From assembly GCA_002964805.2 (NCBI GenBank), contig PUDQ02000076.1, forward strand, positions 124,001 through 188,000: 64,000 bases of DNA, written 5' to 3'. Shown here one piece after another: positions 1-10,748 of this stretch. Each line of letters opens with the position of its first letter. Within the stretch, counting starts at the first letter, position 1. Origin of the DNA: Trametes villosa. Lineage: Eukaryota > Basidiomycota > Agaricomycetes > Polyporales > Polyporaceae. Below the pieces are notes generated by a model. The model was given only the letters and a program-made list of their open reading frames with translations. It had not been told where the DNA came from and did not search any database. The translations under genes and the position numbers were made by a program.

Positions 1-2990
1 AGGCTGCAGCCAGTCGGAGGAGCGGAGAAGGCACCCCAATCCTGTCCGTGCGCGCCCACGCGCCGCGCGCGAAGAGACGCCGAGGCCTGGAGTCGGCGAG
101 GACGCGAAGCGGGTGCGGTGGGTGGTACACCCCGGGACGTCTCGGACGGCGAGTGGATGGGAGCAGAGCGCCGCAGCAAGAGCTCCCGGGCGGTGACGAG
201 CGAGGGCGGGACGATGTACCTTGGCGCGCACCACCTAGGGCAGCTGGAGTGCCATCGCGGGAGCTGGCGCGTCATGGTGACACCAGTGTGGGGGTGAGGA
301 TGCGTTCGATCCCTGGGAAGAACATATCGAGGAAGGGAACGGTGGAGATTGGCAATTGTGCTCCCTGCCCCGACAGCGACACGGGAGAACGCGGCCATCG
401 GAGGCAGGAGGGCTGTCGCATCGAGGCCCTCTAAACGCCGCGCTGCACGAATATCGAGGCACGGGAAGTGAAGTGCCGGCTGCGAAGGCGACGGTGTCTT
501 GAGAGCTATCTTCGGCGAGGCCGTTAATGTGCGCCGCTTCTGGAGGAACCGACGGGGGACCAGAAGCCGGAGAAGACCTTCTGTCATTATCGGGACGCGT
601 CCCTCAAAAGCCAGACGGACATGTACGCCATAGGGACCAGAGCAAGCGAAGGCGGCAGCTGGCCAAGGTTACAGCGGCCGCCAGGCCTAGACTCGACGGA
701 GGGAGCGATTGAGGGAGAGGCCAGCGCCCGTGGACACATCGCCGGCAGGGCCCAGGAGGGATTAGCGTCGCTCAAAGGAGAAGGTGACGTTGGCGTCGTG
801 CATAGCCGGAGGGCTTCGATCGTGCGTGCTGCGGGCGTGGAAAACCCGTCCTAGATCACTTGAGCGCGCGCGGGCTTAGGCCCGTCGAGCGGAATTCGCG
901 AAGTGGTATCCTGTCGCCATCCAGGACCACAGAGGGAGAGCGTGACCACCACCAAGGACGACGGGAGACCGTGAGTAGGCGGCCGCCTCTTCTTCGCCCT
1001 GGGGAAGCAGTACAGAGTGAGAGCCGCCGAGTCTAAATCCAGCTACGGTTCAGGCAGGAGGTGTTGCTTGCTGTCGATCGGAGGCCCGCTGCAAGAATAA
1101 CTGCACGGGGGAGAGGAGGGGGCGGATGCCGAGCCCGGCATCTTGCAAATGTCGCCGCGAGGAGACCGGTCCCACAGATGAAAAGATTGAGTCGCGGAGA
1201 TGGAGCCAACGTGACCATGCGACGTGAACGGTGGACAAGGCACGACAAACTTTTCGTGTCAAATCCGAGCAAAAGCTCGCACGGCGCTCGCGTGGGTGCG
1301 CCTTCGGGCGGGTGGGCTGAGCATGCCAGCGTAGCCATCCACGCAGGCTCGGGGAAACCAGCTTGAGAATAGCTTTGGGATAAGGTGGGATAGCGATTGA
1401 TCTGTCGGAGAGGACGCAAGCTCTGTGAATTGTGCAGCGGGATGAACACAGCGTGCGAGTACCTGTGAGCTAAGTTGACCGCTTGGTAAAATTTGCTCGT
1501 GTAGATGCCAGTGGCAGCAGCATTGTGCCGGTTTATTTGATGTTGGTGAGAGCGGTATACCCCGGTGTTTCGCAGAGAGCGAGGGAGAGAATCCTCCTGT
1601 GCCGGGGAAACCGGACTCCGTGACAGCGCTTTATCGGGGGCTTCAAGCACAGTACTACGAACAGGGAGGTTTCTTGAGTGCAATGAAGGCAATCTATGCA
1701 GGTTACGCAAGCTCACCGAAGGAGTGGTCAGGGCTTTGGGCGCGTGTTGTCACCAGACTATGGGCGTAACAACTTGTCAGGGCCGGTGAATCTATTCAAC
1801 AAGCAACTCGTCAGTGTGGTCTGAAAAAATGGCAGGTAACGGGTGGAGACATCATCCGATTGTTGCGTATTTCACCAAGGATTGCCATATACGTGCAGTA
1901 ATACCGCATATATGCAGCTCATTCTTGTTGGAGGGCTTGTACTCATGTCAAGGCACGATCTGCATACGGATACTTGTAAGCTCACGGACTCGTGGAGGAT
2001 TGTGAATCGCGGACAGGCGAGTCACCTTCGTAGGACGCACCAGATGTGAATAATGAAGTTCAGAGTTGACCGCATACTATTAGATGGGTCACGTCAAGAC
2101 TTCTACTATCCCTCTGCTGAACATCGCTGTACCGCGGAGCTTTGCATATGAGTGCACAAAGGTAAGACACCCACTGTACACCATATCTGCGAGGAAGGTT
2201 GTTACATAGACGCGGCAAATATGATATCCGGTCGGGCGCTATACATGACATGGGGTCGCCTGGCAAGACGATAAAGGGGGGCGTGAGATGCGCGATCGTA
2301 CATGGGAATGCCGGCTTTCAGGTATAATTATCGCGGGTGAGAACTGACCGCTGGATTCGGGAAGACGGTGGGCGAGTCCCGCCGGCGGTGGTGGGAAATA
2401 GAGGAGAAGGAGGCCGGGAAAGGTGACGGCGTGTCGAGCGGGCAGGATCGAACGCGAGGGACGGTGGGTGCAATCGGAAGATCGCAATTGAGTGTGTTGC
2501 ATGCCCGTCCCTCGGGGCGAGCTCTATCAAAAGCGCTGGGTGCGGGCAGATGGGAGTGTTCCCAGTGCTGACGTCCGGTAAATTGCGCCATTGAAAGGGG
2601 CGGTCAGTTGGACTATTAGACCGAGAAAAAGTCGAACAAGGTTGCTCACCATATAACGACCTTCGCCGGATGCGCGAGCGCATTCATTGGGATGGTATGG
2701 TGCTACGGACGTCTGTTAGAGCAGCTCCGGCGAGAACGTATTGTCGGCGGAGCATGCGGCGACGCATTTCCCTGAAAAATGGGGGAAGAAGTCGCCGGCG
2801 TAATGTCGGTTTTGCCGTACATGCGTCGAGATGAAGAATTCTGTGCCTGTGTGTTGGGAGCAACTACCGAAGATGGGGGCAGGAAGCAGAAACCTCGGCT
2901 TTATACCATCTTCGAACTCCGCACGCCAGGCGCCCGCGCGCGCGTCCCCCTCCAAATGGGAAACCGAGACTGACGCGGCCTTTCGAGACG
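1..2990. other. Gene-free left flank
   Basis: I see no convincing gene in these 3 kb. Open frames exist on both strands, but they overlap each other, have no recognisable motifs and do not join through plausible introns. The first 850 bases are purine-rich on the plus strand. The right end is the promoter region of the proteasome gene. Confidence 0.5.
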
Positions 2991-3000
2991 CTATATACTC
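2991..3000 (+). promoter_or_regulatory. TATA box of the proteasome beta gene
   Basis: The motif CTATATACTC lies about 100 bp before the start codon at 3098 and is followed by a pyrimidine-rich stretch, as expected of a fungal core promoter. Confidence 0.6.
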
Positions 3001-3097
3001 CTCCTCTCACCATCCTCCCATCTCCTCGTTCTCCCTCTCCTCGCCGTCCGACGCGTCCCCGAACATCCCGCATACATCCACCCCCACTCCCACCACA

Positions 3098-4342
3098 ATG
3101 CCCGACGGCTCTTTCTCCCACCCCCAGCAGCGCTCATTCAACCCGTACACCGACAACGGCGGCACAATCCTTGCTATCGCTGGTGCCGACTTCACTGTCA
3201 TCGCCGGTGACACTCGTCAAAGCGAGGGCTACAGTATCCAAACCCGTTACGCGCCGAAGGTCTTCAGACTGTGCGTCGATCATCCTCTATAAGCACCGCT
3301 GCGCGCTGACTTCCAATGTCTAATCATAGTACCGACCGTGCCGTTCTCGCTGTAAACGGCTTCGCGGCCGATGGCAACATGTTCGTGAAGAAGGTCAAGC
3401 AGCGGCTTGAGGTACGTGGCTATATGCGTGAGATGACGCGTCCCTGGGGGCGCTAACACTTCATCACAGTGGTACAGGCACGCACATGCGAAGGACATGC
3501 CCCTCCGCGCAATCGCTCGTCTCATTCAGACGATGCTGTATGCGCAACGCTTCTTCCCGTACTACGTCTACAACATTCTTGGTGGAATCGAGGAAGATGG
3601 TGAGTCGAATTTCCAACTGGTTAGGTGTTTGCAGTTTGGTGCGAGAGCGAGCCGAGACGTCTGTGGCTATTGTCACAACTACGGCACCGGGTCTTCCCCA
3701 CGGGGTTCTGAATATGTATCAGGAGATCCAGTTCTATGTCGGGTTGGTTATGGATGGAGATTACTGCCTTCTCCTCGTCTCATGCTTCAGATTGTCCTGG
3801 TTACATCATGCTGACGCGTCCGCAATCAGGGTCTGGTGCCGTCTACTCGTTCGACCCCGTAGGGTCATATGAGCGCGAGGCGTGCCGAGCGGCGGGCGCA
3901 GCGCAGTCCCTCGTCCAGCCATTCCTGGACAATCAGGTGCGTGTTTCGCGCGCTCCAACTGTCAGCATCGCCTAACCGACTCTTACCCGACTTGCACCCG
4001 TTATCGCGCATCTTGTAGATATACTTCAAGAACCAGACTGCGGCGGCCGGCCAGGCGCACCCAACTCACCTACCTCTGCCCGACGTGCTGGCCATTGTTA
4101 TCGACTCGTTTACGAGTGCGACCGAGCGCCACATCGAGGTACGTCTCATGATCTCGACGCGCTTACGTACCGAGCTGACGCGTTCCTGCTTCTAGGTTGG
4201 TGATGGTCTCGAGATCTACGTTGTAGTTGCGAAAGGCCGCAGTCCACAAGGTTTGGACGCTATGCGCGGCGTCCAGGAGCTCAGTGCGAAGGCGGACGGC
4301 GACCGCACATTCGTCATCCGGCGAGAACTCAAGAAGGACTGA
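3098..4342 (+). CDS. PRE7: 20S proteasome subunit beta type-1 (beta6, yeast Pre7)
   Basis: This is a non-catalytic beta-ring subunit of the 20S proteasome, which degrades ubiquitinated proteins in nucleus and cytosol. Six exons (3098-3270, 3330-3411, 3470-3599, 3830-3936, 4019-4138, 4196-4342) join in phase to 252 residues, close to the family length. The order of family signatures is NPYTDNGGT with [17 protein letters not shown] near the N-terminus, then [20 protein letters not shown], the helix [29 protein letters not shown], and a C-terminus ending in VIRRELKKD. The start codon follows a TATA box and a short pyrimidine-rich leader. Intron 3 (3600-3829) is 230 nt, long for this genome. The residue after NGG is Thr, but this subunit type has no processed catalytic Thr1 in known homologues. 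Confidence 0.95.
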
Positions 4343-7300
4343 GCGGGCAACTCCGGCTGGATAGCTGGCAGAGCCGCCTGCACTATGCGGGCCGCCCCCG
4401 GCTTCCCGCACGACCCCGCCTGGACATCTCGATGGACGCTCCCATTTCCTTCATACCTCCCAACCCCGTGCGCATATAGTCACTGTGCGGGACACGCATG
4501 CTTCCACCCTTCGGAACCATCGGGCGTCGGTTGTTATCTCGATAGTCGCTCTCGCTCTGTCGCTCTAGTACGGGCTCCCCTCCTCCCGCGATGTGCACAG
4601 TGCGCGCGCGGGGGGAGTAATGTACCAGTATCAGCAGCATTTTTCCATCTGTTTCTACTAGAAGCAATAATGTATAGGTTGCTCAGCACCCGGATGAACA
4701 CCTAGCCGAGAGCAGATCGCCTGACATCGGTCAGAAGCCGATGTACAACGGCGTTGTGGCGCACAGAAGTACGGAAGTACAACGAGAAGCGCCCAAGAAC
4801 TACAGTGACGTTCTGTACATCTGCAGCATTCGGAACGTCTGACGAGAGTGAGCTCCTCAACATCGTGCGTACGGTTGCTGTGACTCCTCTCAACGTGCTG
4901 CATGGACCAGATGATCGCGCCCTGCAAGCATGGACGGCGCGCTGATGGCCCCAAAGAAGGTCATGCGGCGGGGGCGCCCTTCCGAGGAATACGCAGGCGG
5001 GGGCGGGGACTTCAGCTGCGCCCGCTCCAGCTTCGACTTCGCTGCTAGAAGTGCGGGGCACACAGAGTGCGGCCCGTCGTCGAGTGCTCCAGGAAGGTTG
5101 AAAGACATAGGGGAAGGTAATTCTTCCGAGGGCATATGAGACGGGGCGGCGATGTGGTGAGCGCGAGCTGCGGGCATTGATAGTCTTACACATGGACGCA
5201 CTATATTGCATGCCTCCAGGACGATGACGCCCTGAGCGACGAGAACAAGGCGTTTGATTGAAGTTCGAACCGCAACTCTGTCGAACAGTAATTCAGAAGT
5301 CATCAGGACGAGAAGTATATTCACCGTAACTTCGGAGAAACGATGCGCTGCTTCCACATAGTTGCGGAGCGAGCCGGAGGTCGCGGATCGCCTCGAGTTC
5401 CAGTTACGGATGTGCCGCCGGGTGATAGTCGAGGATATATGCGGGGCGGGGGCGCAGGGTGTCGAAGGGGCTGAATGGGCGGCGGAGGGGAAGAAGGCGG
5501 GAAGGCGGGGGTGCGGGCGGGTGGACGTCACGCGCGCGGCCGCCGGAAAATCATCGAAAGGCCACACCCAACGCCGCCGCAACTCGCCAAAGGATGGCCC
5601 GCGGGGGCCGCTCGAGGCGCGGAGGACCTGTAGGACAGAATGAGGACGTCGTTCGGATCGTCGCTCCGGCCCATGTAGACGTGGGCAGCGCGAGGGCGGC
5701 TCGGATAGGGATAGGGATCATCTGACGGAGGGGTCAGGCGCAACGGAACGTCATACACAACGAGGAACGCCTCACCTCGTCTCAAAGTCAATTTCCCACT
5801 CCCCTTGATGGACTCACGGACGCAAGGCAAGCCGTTTCGGTGGCTTTTCAACAGTAACACAACGCGTCCAGTTTCGATGTAGACGACTCACAATTCGTAT
5901 CGCGTGCGAACTTGGCCTGTATGGTGTCAAACGGTCATGGGATGCGTCTCGCGCTTTGTTCTTTACGAAGCGCGGGGTCCACATTGCGCACTTGCATGGC
6001 CTTCGCGCGACCATCGGTGGCGGCGCGGCCGCGCCGTCGACTCCTGTAGTGGTGGATTTCCCGGAGAGATGCGCGGGAAAGGGAGAGTTGCGCACGGGAC
6101 TGGGGATTGAATGGGTGAGCTGGTCCAGGTACGAGGAGCGCCGCGATGCCGGCGCGGCTGATAAGAGGTGCGTCGAGAACTCGCGCTCGATAGAACAACG
6201 AGAAGAGAGGTTGGTGCCTGCGGGGTGATATGTGCTCGGTGGGTGTAGTCGACGACGTGGAAGTGACTGTATGCGGGGTGGGAGGGGACCCAGAGGAACG
6301 AGAGGTCGGTGTCGGTAGCAGCCCGGTGGCAATTGGTGAATCTACCAGAGAAACCTTCCGTGAGTTTGACTACGCGTGGTGCGTTTCACATCGACCAGTT
6401 CGACACTTTTCCGCAGGAGAGTGAGGGGAGGTGGCTATATGTGCCGTCCCCGCGTCACGGAGAACGCTCCGGCTGCCTCCAGAGCGAAGCTCCTGAAGAT
6501 AGAAAGTATTTTCAGTCTTCTCGCATTTATTATAAAGAGTACTACAACCTACGCGCATCTCGCATGGCATCACATTGCGTCGAGCGGGAATCCCAGCCGT
6601 TGGTTACGAGAGCCAAGTGGCTGTATGCCGCAGCGGCGGTAAGAGGGACTAGTGTCTGTACACGCACCTCGTCGATGAAAAGAGAGGTTCAGCGAAAGTA
6701 ATGGTGGTGGTAAGTAGCTTCGAAGCTCGAGAACGCGAGCTACTCTGCGAATCAACTTGTATCCGCGCCTACCACCGGCCTAGGGCGCTACGCCCATAGT
6801 TTAATGCCACGCGACGGAAATAGCGCGCTAGCTGAGATGAGTTGTTGGCTTCGACGACCGGGAGGGCGAGCCTGCTTAACCAGAGCCTGTAAGCATGAAA
6901 ACCCTTCTCGACACGGGTTGGATGCTGAAATCCCTACTTGCGTGTGTACCTGTATCTATCTGTGTGGGTGTATGGGACCGCCGCCCCCTCGCGAGTCGTG
7001 CGACCGGGAGGCCATTTGCGTTAAAGCGTCCCTTTGACCCAGCTGCCCGGGTCAACCCTACCTGATCACCGAGAGGGAAACCCGACGGCTAGTTCTGGGA
7101 ACGCATCGCTACCCGGCGCTGTCTCCGAGGCTTACCATCTTCGCGGTGTTCTCGTGCAGAAAGGTTCCGTGGCGTAAGTCGCCATCCTGACCATTATACT
7201 TAGTAAGCTCACAGATAGCTGCGGATTCCCCATTCTCATGAGATCGCCTGCAGGAACGTTAACCGAGCAGGTACTCTGCGCGCAGGATTGAATTGCGTCT

Positions 7301-7962
7301 AAACCGCGCTTGGGACAAGGGAGCAAGTCAACATATAGCCTATGCAGATACTTATGCTGCATGCGTCCCTCCGGCATCACGGCGGGGATCGTTGCGCAAC
7401 GGTGCGGAAGCGATGTGCATGCCATTGGTATTCGTAACCCGGAGGCTGTGATTGATTTGTGTCTATACCCGTTGGCAGCCCGGTGAGTATCCGCGAAGGC
7501 GGCACTAAAGCAGTGTGTCCTGGCAGCTCGCCGTCCGCGATACATAGATCCAAGCTTCCGGGGGACGCGTGTGCGGTGAGCGGAAAGGATGCGGTAAGCA
7601 TGCGGCCTTCTGATGCTATGCGAATGAGGAAACTGATAGCTGGACCGCCAACAGCGTCGTGAGTCTCCACTGGTCTTACGCCAGATGACAGTGACAGGCG
7701 TATGCAACCACTCACCGCTGTCAGCTGTGGAAGATTTACGCTCGGTGCTGTTGAAAGTTTTGGCGGTGAGAAAGGCGAAGTCGGAAGATATCAAGACCCC
7801 GGTATGCTCGGGAATTGCGAGCGAGTGCAGGGCGATCGAGCAGTGCAACTTGTAAGCTGATCGGGGCGCCTATGAGTCAAAAGTGCTTACCTCCTCCAGG
7901 ACCCGCTTAATACTGAACTTCTCACTCTCTCGACATTGGTTCGGCAAGCAGCTCGCAGCCTG
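4343..7962. other. Long intergenic stretch with one weak gene candidate
   Basis: These 3.6 kb contain the 3' flank of the proteasome gene and the 5' flank of the flavoprotein gene. Apart from the weak minus-strand candidate at 5528-5984 I see no gene. The longest frame (7132-7848, minus) has no recognisable motif and competes with an equally open overlapping frame. Confidence 0.45.
5528..5984 (-). CDS. Possible small unrecognised protein
   Basis: This is a tentative model. Three segments (5892-5984, 5776-5803, 5528-5721) join through two GT-AG introns of 88 and 54 nt into one open frame. The frame begins MWTPRFVKNK and contains DDPYPYPSRPRAAH followed by SDDPNDVLILS. The introns have ordinary donors (GTGAGT, GTGAGG) and acceptors (AAG, CAG). 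I do not recognise the protein, see no TATA box at the expected distance, and the C-terminal part is low complexity. It may be a chance frame in GC-rich DNA. Confidence 0.2.
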
Positions 7963-7970
7963 CTATAAAA
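7963..7970 (+). promoter_or_regulatory. TATA box of the AIF-like gene
   Basis: CTATAAAA lies 94-101 bp upstream of the chosen start at 8064. An in-frame ATG at 7986 is only about 16 bp from this box, too close for a leader, which favours 8064. Confidence 0.6.
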
Positions 7971-8063
7971 GCTGGCGATCATGTCGTGCAATGGCGAAAC
8001 CAAGCCCTCTCAAAGTCCCTCTGCGTCCCTCTTCGCTTCAACCTCCACCTCCTACGACCCCCT

Positions 8064-9405
8064 ATGTCTCAAAAGAAGAACGTCGTAGTCATCGGCGGCG
8101 GTCTCGCAGGCGCGAGTATCGCTCGTGAACTCTCCGCCAAGCTCGACGCATCCAAGTTCAGCGTAGTCGTCATCAACCCCCGCCCGTACCTCATCCACTT
8201 CATCGCTGGCGCGCGCCTGACGGTCGCGCCCGTCGACAAGCTCGAGGAGCGCGCGCTCATTCCGTACGACAAGCTCTTCCACAACGGCAATGGCACGGTC
8301 AAGGTGGGCAAGGCCTCCGCGATCGTCGAGGCCGCAGCGGGCAAGGGCGGCGAGGTTGTGCTCGAGGACGGCGAGAGGATACCCTACGCCGCGCTCGTCC
8401 TCGCGACGGGCAGCGTGTGGCCCGGGCCCCTCGACTTCCCGCAGAAGGACGAGGACGTGAAGGCGCACATCAACGCGTGGAGGAGCAAGTACGAGAAGGC
8501 GAACCATGTTGTCATTATTGGTGGCGGTGCAGTAGGAATTGGTACGTCCTATCGGCAGATCCCTGGAGTTCGAAATTGTGCTGACGCCCACTGCGCGGCG
8601 TCTCAGAAACTGCCGGCGAGATCAAGGATATCTGGCCTGTAAGTCTATCTCGATGTGTGGCGTGCCTAGCATAGGAACTGACAGAATGTGCAGACGAAGA
8701 AGGTCACGATCGTTCAAAGCGAGAAGCTGCTCGTCAACGGTGTCTACCCCGAGAAGTTCCGCAAGGACATCGAGCGCCGTACTCGCGCAAAGGGCATCGA
8801 GCTCATCCTTGGCGACAAGCTCGATGTCCCTCCCGAGGGCACTGTTGGCGTAACAACGCACAACGGGAAGCAGATTCCTGACGCTGACCTTGTCGTACGT
8901 ACGCTCTTGTGCCTACTCACCGGTACATACTCACCGTGCTATAGGTCCCCGCATACGGCGCGCGTCCGAACACTGGCCTCATCTCTACGCTCGGCGAGGG
9001 TGTCGTCACCCAGTCCGGCACCGTTCGCGTGAACCAGTTCCTCGAGGTCCCAGGACACCCGGGCGTGTTCGCGGCGGGCGACATCATCGACTGGGAGGAG
9101 CAGAAGCAGGCTGCGAAGGCTGCGACGCACGCGCAGGTTGTCGTCGCGAACGTGGTCAGCTTCGTCGAGGGCAAGCCGCTGAAGAAGCAGTACAAGGGCA
9201 GCCCGGAGCTCATCCTCATCCCTCTCGGGAAGGTGTGTGCCTTATGTTCGCTGTGTGGCCGTGCTGGTGCTGATTGCTTTTGTAGACTGGTGGCTCTGGC
9301 TACTTGGGCTTCTTGTGGGGCATCCTGCTCGGCGACTGGGCCGCGAAGACCCTGAAAGGGAAAGACTTGCTGGTCGACAAGACGCGTGCGGCGTTTGGGC
9401 TCTGA
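8064..9405 (+). CDS. AIF/AMID-like FAD-dependent NAD(P)H oxidoreductase
   Basis: This is a two-dinucleotide-binding-domain flavoprotein of the apoptosis-inducing factor 2 / FSP1 (AIFM2) type. In known members it oxidises NAD(P)H and can reduce quinones at membranes. Five exons (8064-8541, 8607-8638, 8694-8894, 8945-9232, 9286-9405) give 372 residues, the usual length. An N-terminal FAD Rossmann motif (VVVIGGGLAGAS) is followed by LVLATGS, a second nucleotide-binding motif (VVIIGGGAVGIETAGEI, formed across the first splice) and the C-terminal FAD motif FAAGDI. The tail contains a hydrophobic stretch, GYLGFLWGILLGDW, that could contact membrane. No cleavable mitochondrial presequence is evident from the chosen start. 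The exact substrate cannot be told from sequence. Confidence 0.88.
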
Positions 9406-10748
9406 TTTTTGGTCCTTTCTATCGGGTGTTGTGTGTCTGGGTGTCTGCTTTTACCATCCTTATTCGCGTTCTACGGCTCCCTTCATGCCCTGCTAAGCGC
9501 TTTCCGCTGTACGCCCCATACTTGTAGTAATTGGTCCGTAATTCAACATGACTTGTATACCCTCCTGGTGGCTGCGGACGATAGAGTTTAAGGCCTTTCT
9601 GCTGCGTTATGAAACGGTACTGACATCTGTGCTGTAGGCTGCGCTGTTTACACGGTCCGTCGTGCATACAGGCTGGGAGGCGACTTAAGGAAGAGCCTCG
9701 GAGGTTTTATGGCCAAGTTACTCCGAGGGGCGGGAGTTCGCGAGCAAGCGCTTCGCCCGAACAGGCAACTTCTGTAGTTCAACATTTGACCGCCTCTTGG
9801 CGCGAGGCGGTAAGACGTCCCGGCGTTTATATACACACAGAGTCAAGAACGCATGTGGCGTCTTGGCCCACATGGCGCACGGAGGGGCACATAAGGTCGC
9901 TACATGCATCTGAATCCGGTAGGGGGGAGGGCAGGATGGGTATGTATACTGGTCCGCGTTTTCTCCGGGAGGTCGAGGCGAGGTACGTCGTTTTCAGAGC
10001 GATGTTTATCTTACGCGCGGATGAGCGCGCCCATTGAGAAGGGAAGAAGCTTGCCTACTCACGCTGCAGCGCACACGAGGCGCGCGCCGCTGCTCACGGG
10101 GCGACCGTGCGGAAGCTGCGATACGTCGAAGCCCCTCCTCGAGGTCAAGGATGCACGCGTCGGAGGACCGGGAAGTGAAGACGCATGCTGCAGGACGTTC
10201 TGTATGGAGCACCTGTGCGAGGGTCGCGAGAAACAGGGTGTCTGGAAGGAAGTCTATGAGCGCAGTGCGGGGAAGAGATCGAGAGAATACGCCGAGGAAG
10301 TGCGGGGTATGAATGGGCGTCGCGTCGAGCCGCGACGGCAGCTGCGGCAGCGCCCTCGAGGTGCGCGCATGGAAAGATGCACGAGTGATACCGAGCGGCG
10401 GTAAAAGGACAAGGTTTGAGGAGGGCCGGGCAATCAGGCCGCAGCGAGATGCCAGTGGTGTCGCATCGGAATATGACGAATGGTCGGCGGCAGGGCTTTC
10501 AAAGCAGGCGGGATGGCGGCACTGGGCCAGTGCACGACGCATCGGTATCGTTCGCGACCTCGAGTACGATGTTACAACATAGAGTGCTCAGTTAAGCTCC
10601 GAAATCTGATTATTGCCTGGAACCGACGAGTCAATGAACATCATGTTTCAGCAAGACTCCAAACAATACCGTCGTACATGAGAGTGACGTAGAAAGCGCT
10701 AGGGATAGTAGGAACCAGTCAGAAGAAGGCTCGCGGTAGTCCGGCAGT
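9406..10748. other. Intergenic region
   Basis: This 1.3 kb gap lies between the 3' end of the AIF-like gene and the 3' end of the RGG-rich gene. Open frames at 9904-10404 and 10006-10542 lie on opposite strands over each other, with Arg-rich compositions typical of GC-rich non-coding DNA. I see no gene. Confidence 0.5.

Noticed and set aside
1033..1716. 227-residue minus-strand frame near the left end
   Set aside because: Arg/Ser/Leu-rich with no motif, overlapped by three other open frames in the same stretch.
7132..7848. 238-residue minus-strand frame
   Set aside because: No recognisable domain, an overlapping frame (7377-7715) is equally open, and no TATA box or intron structure supports it.
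10313..10582. Plus-strand frame between the AIF-like and RGG genes
   Set aside because: Overlaps an open antisense frame and shows no motif. The gap is better described as intergenic.
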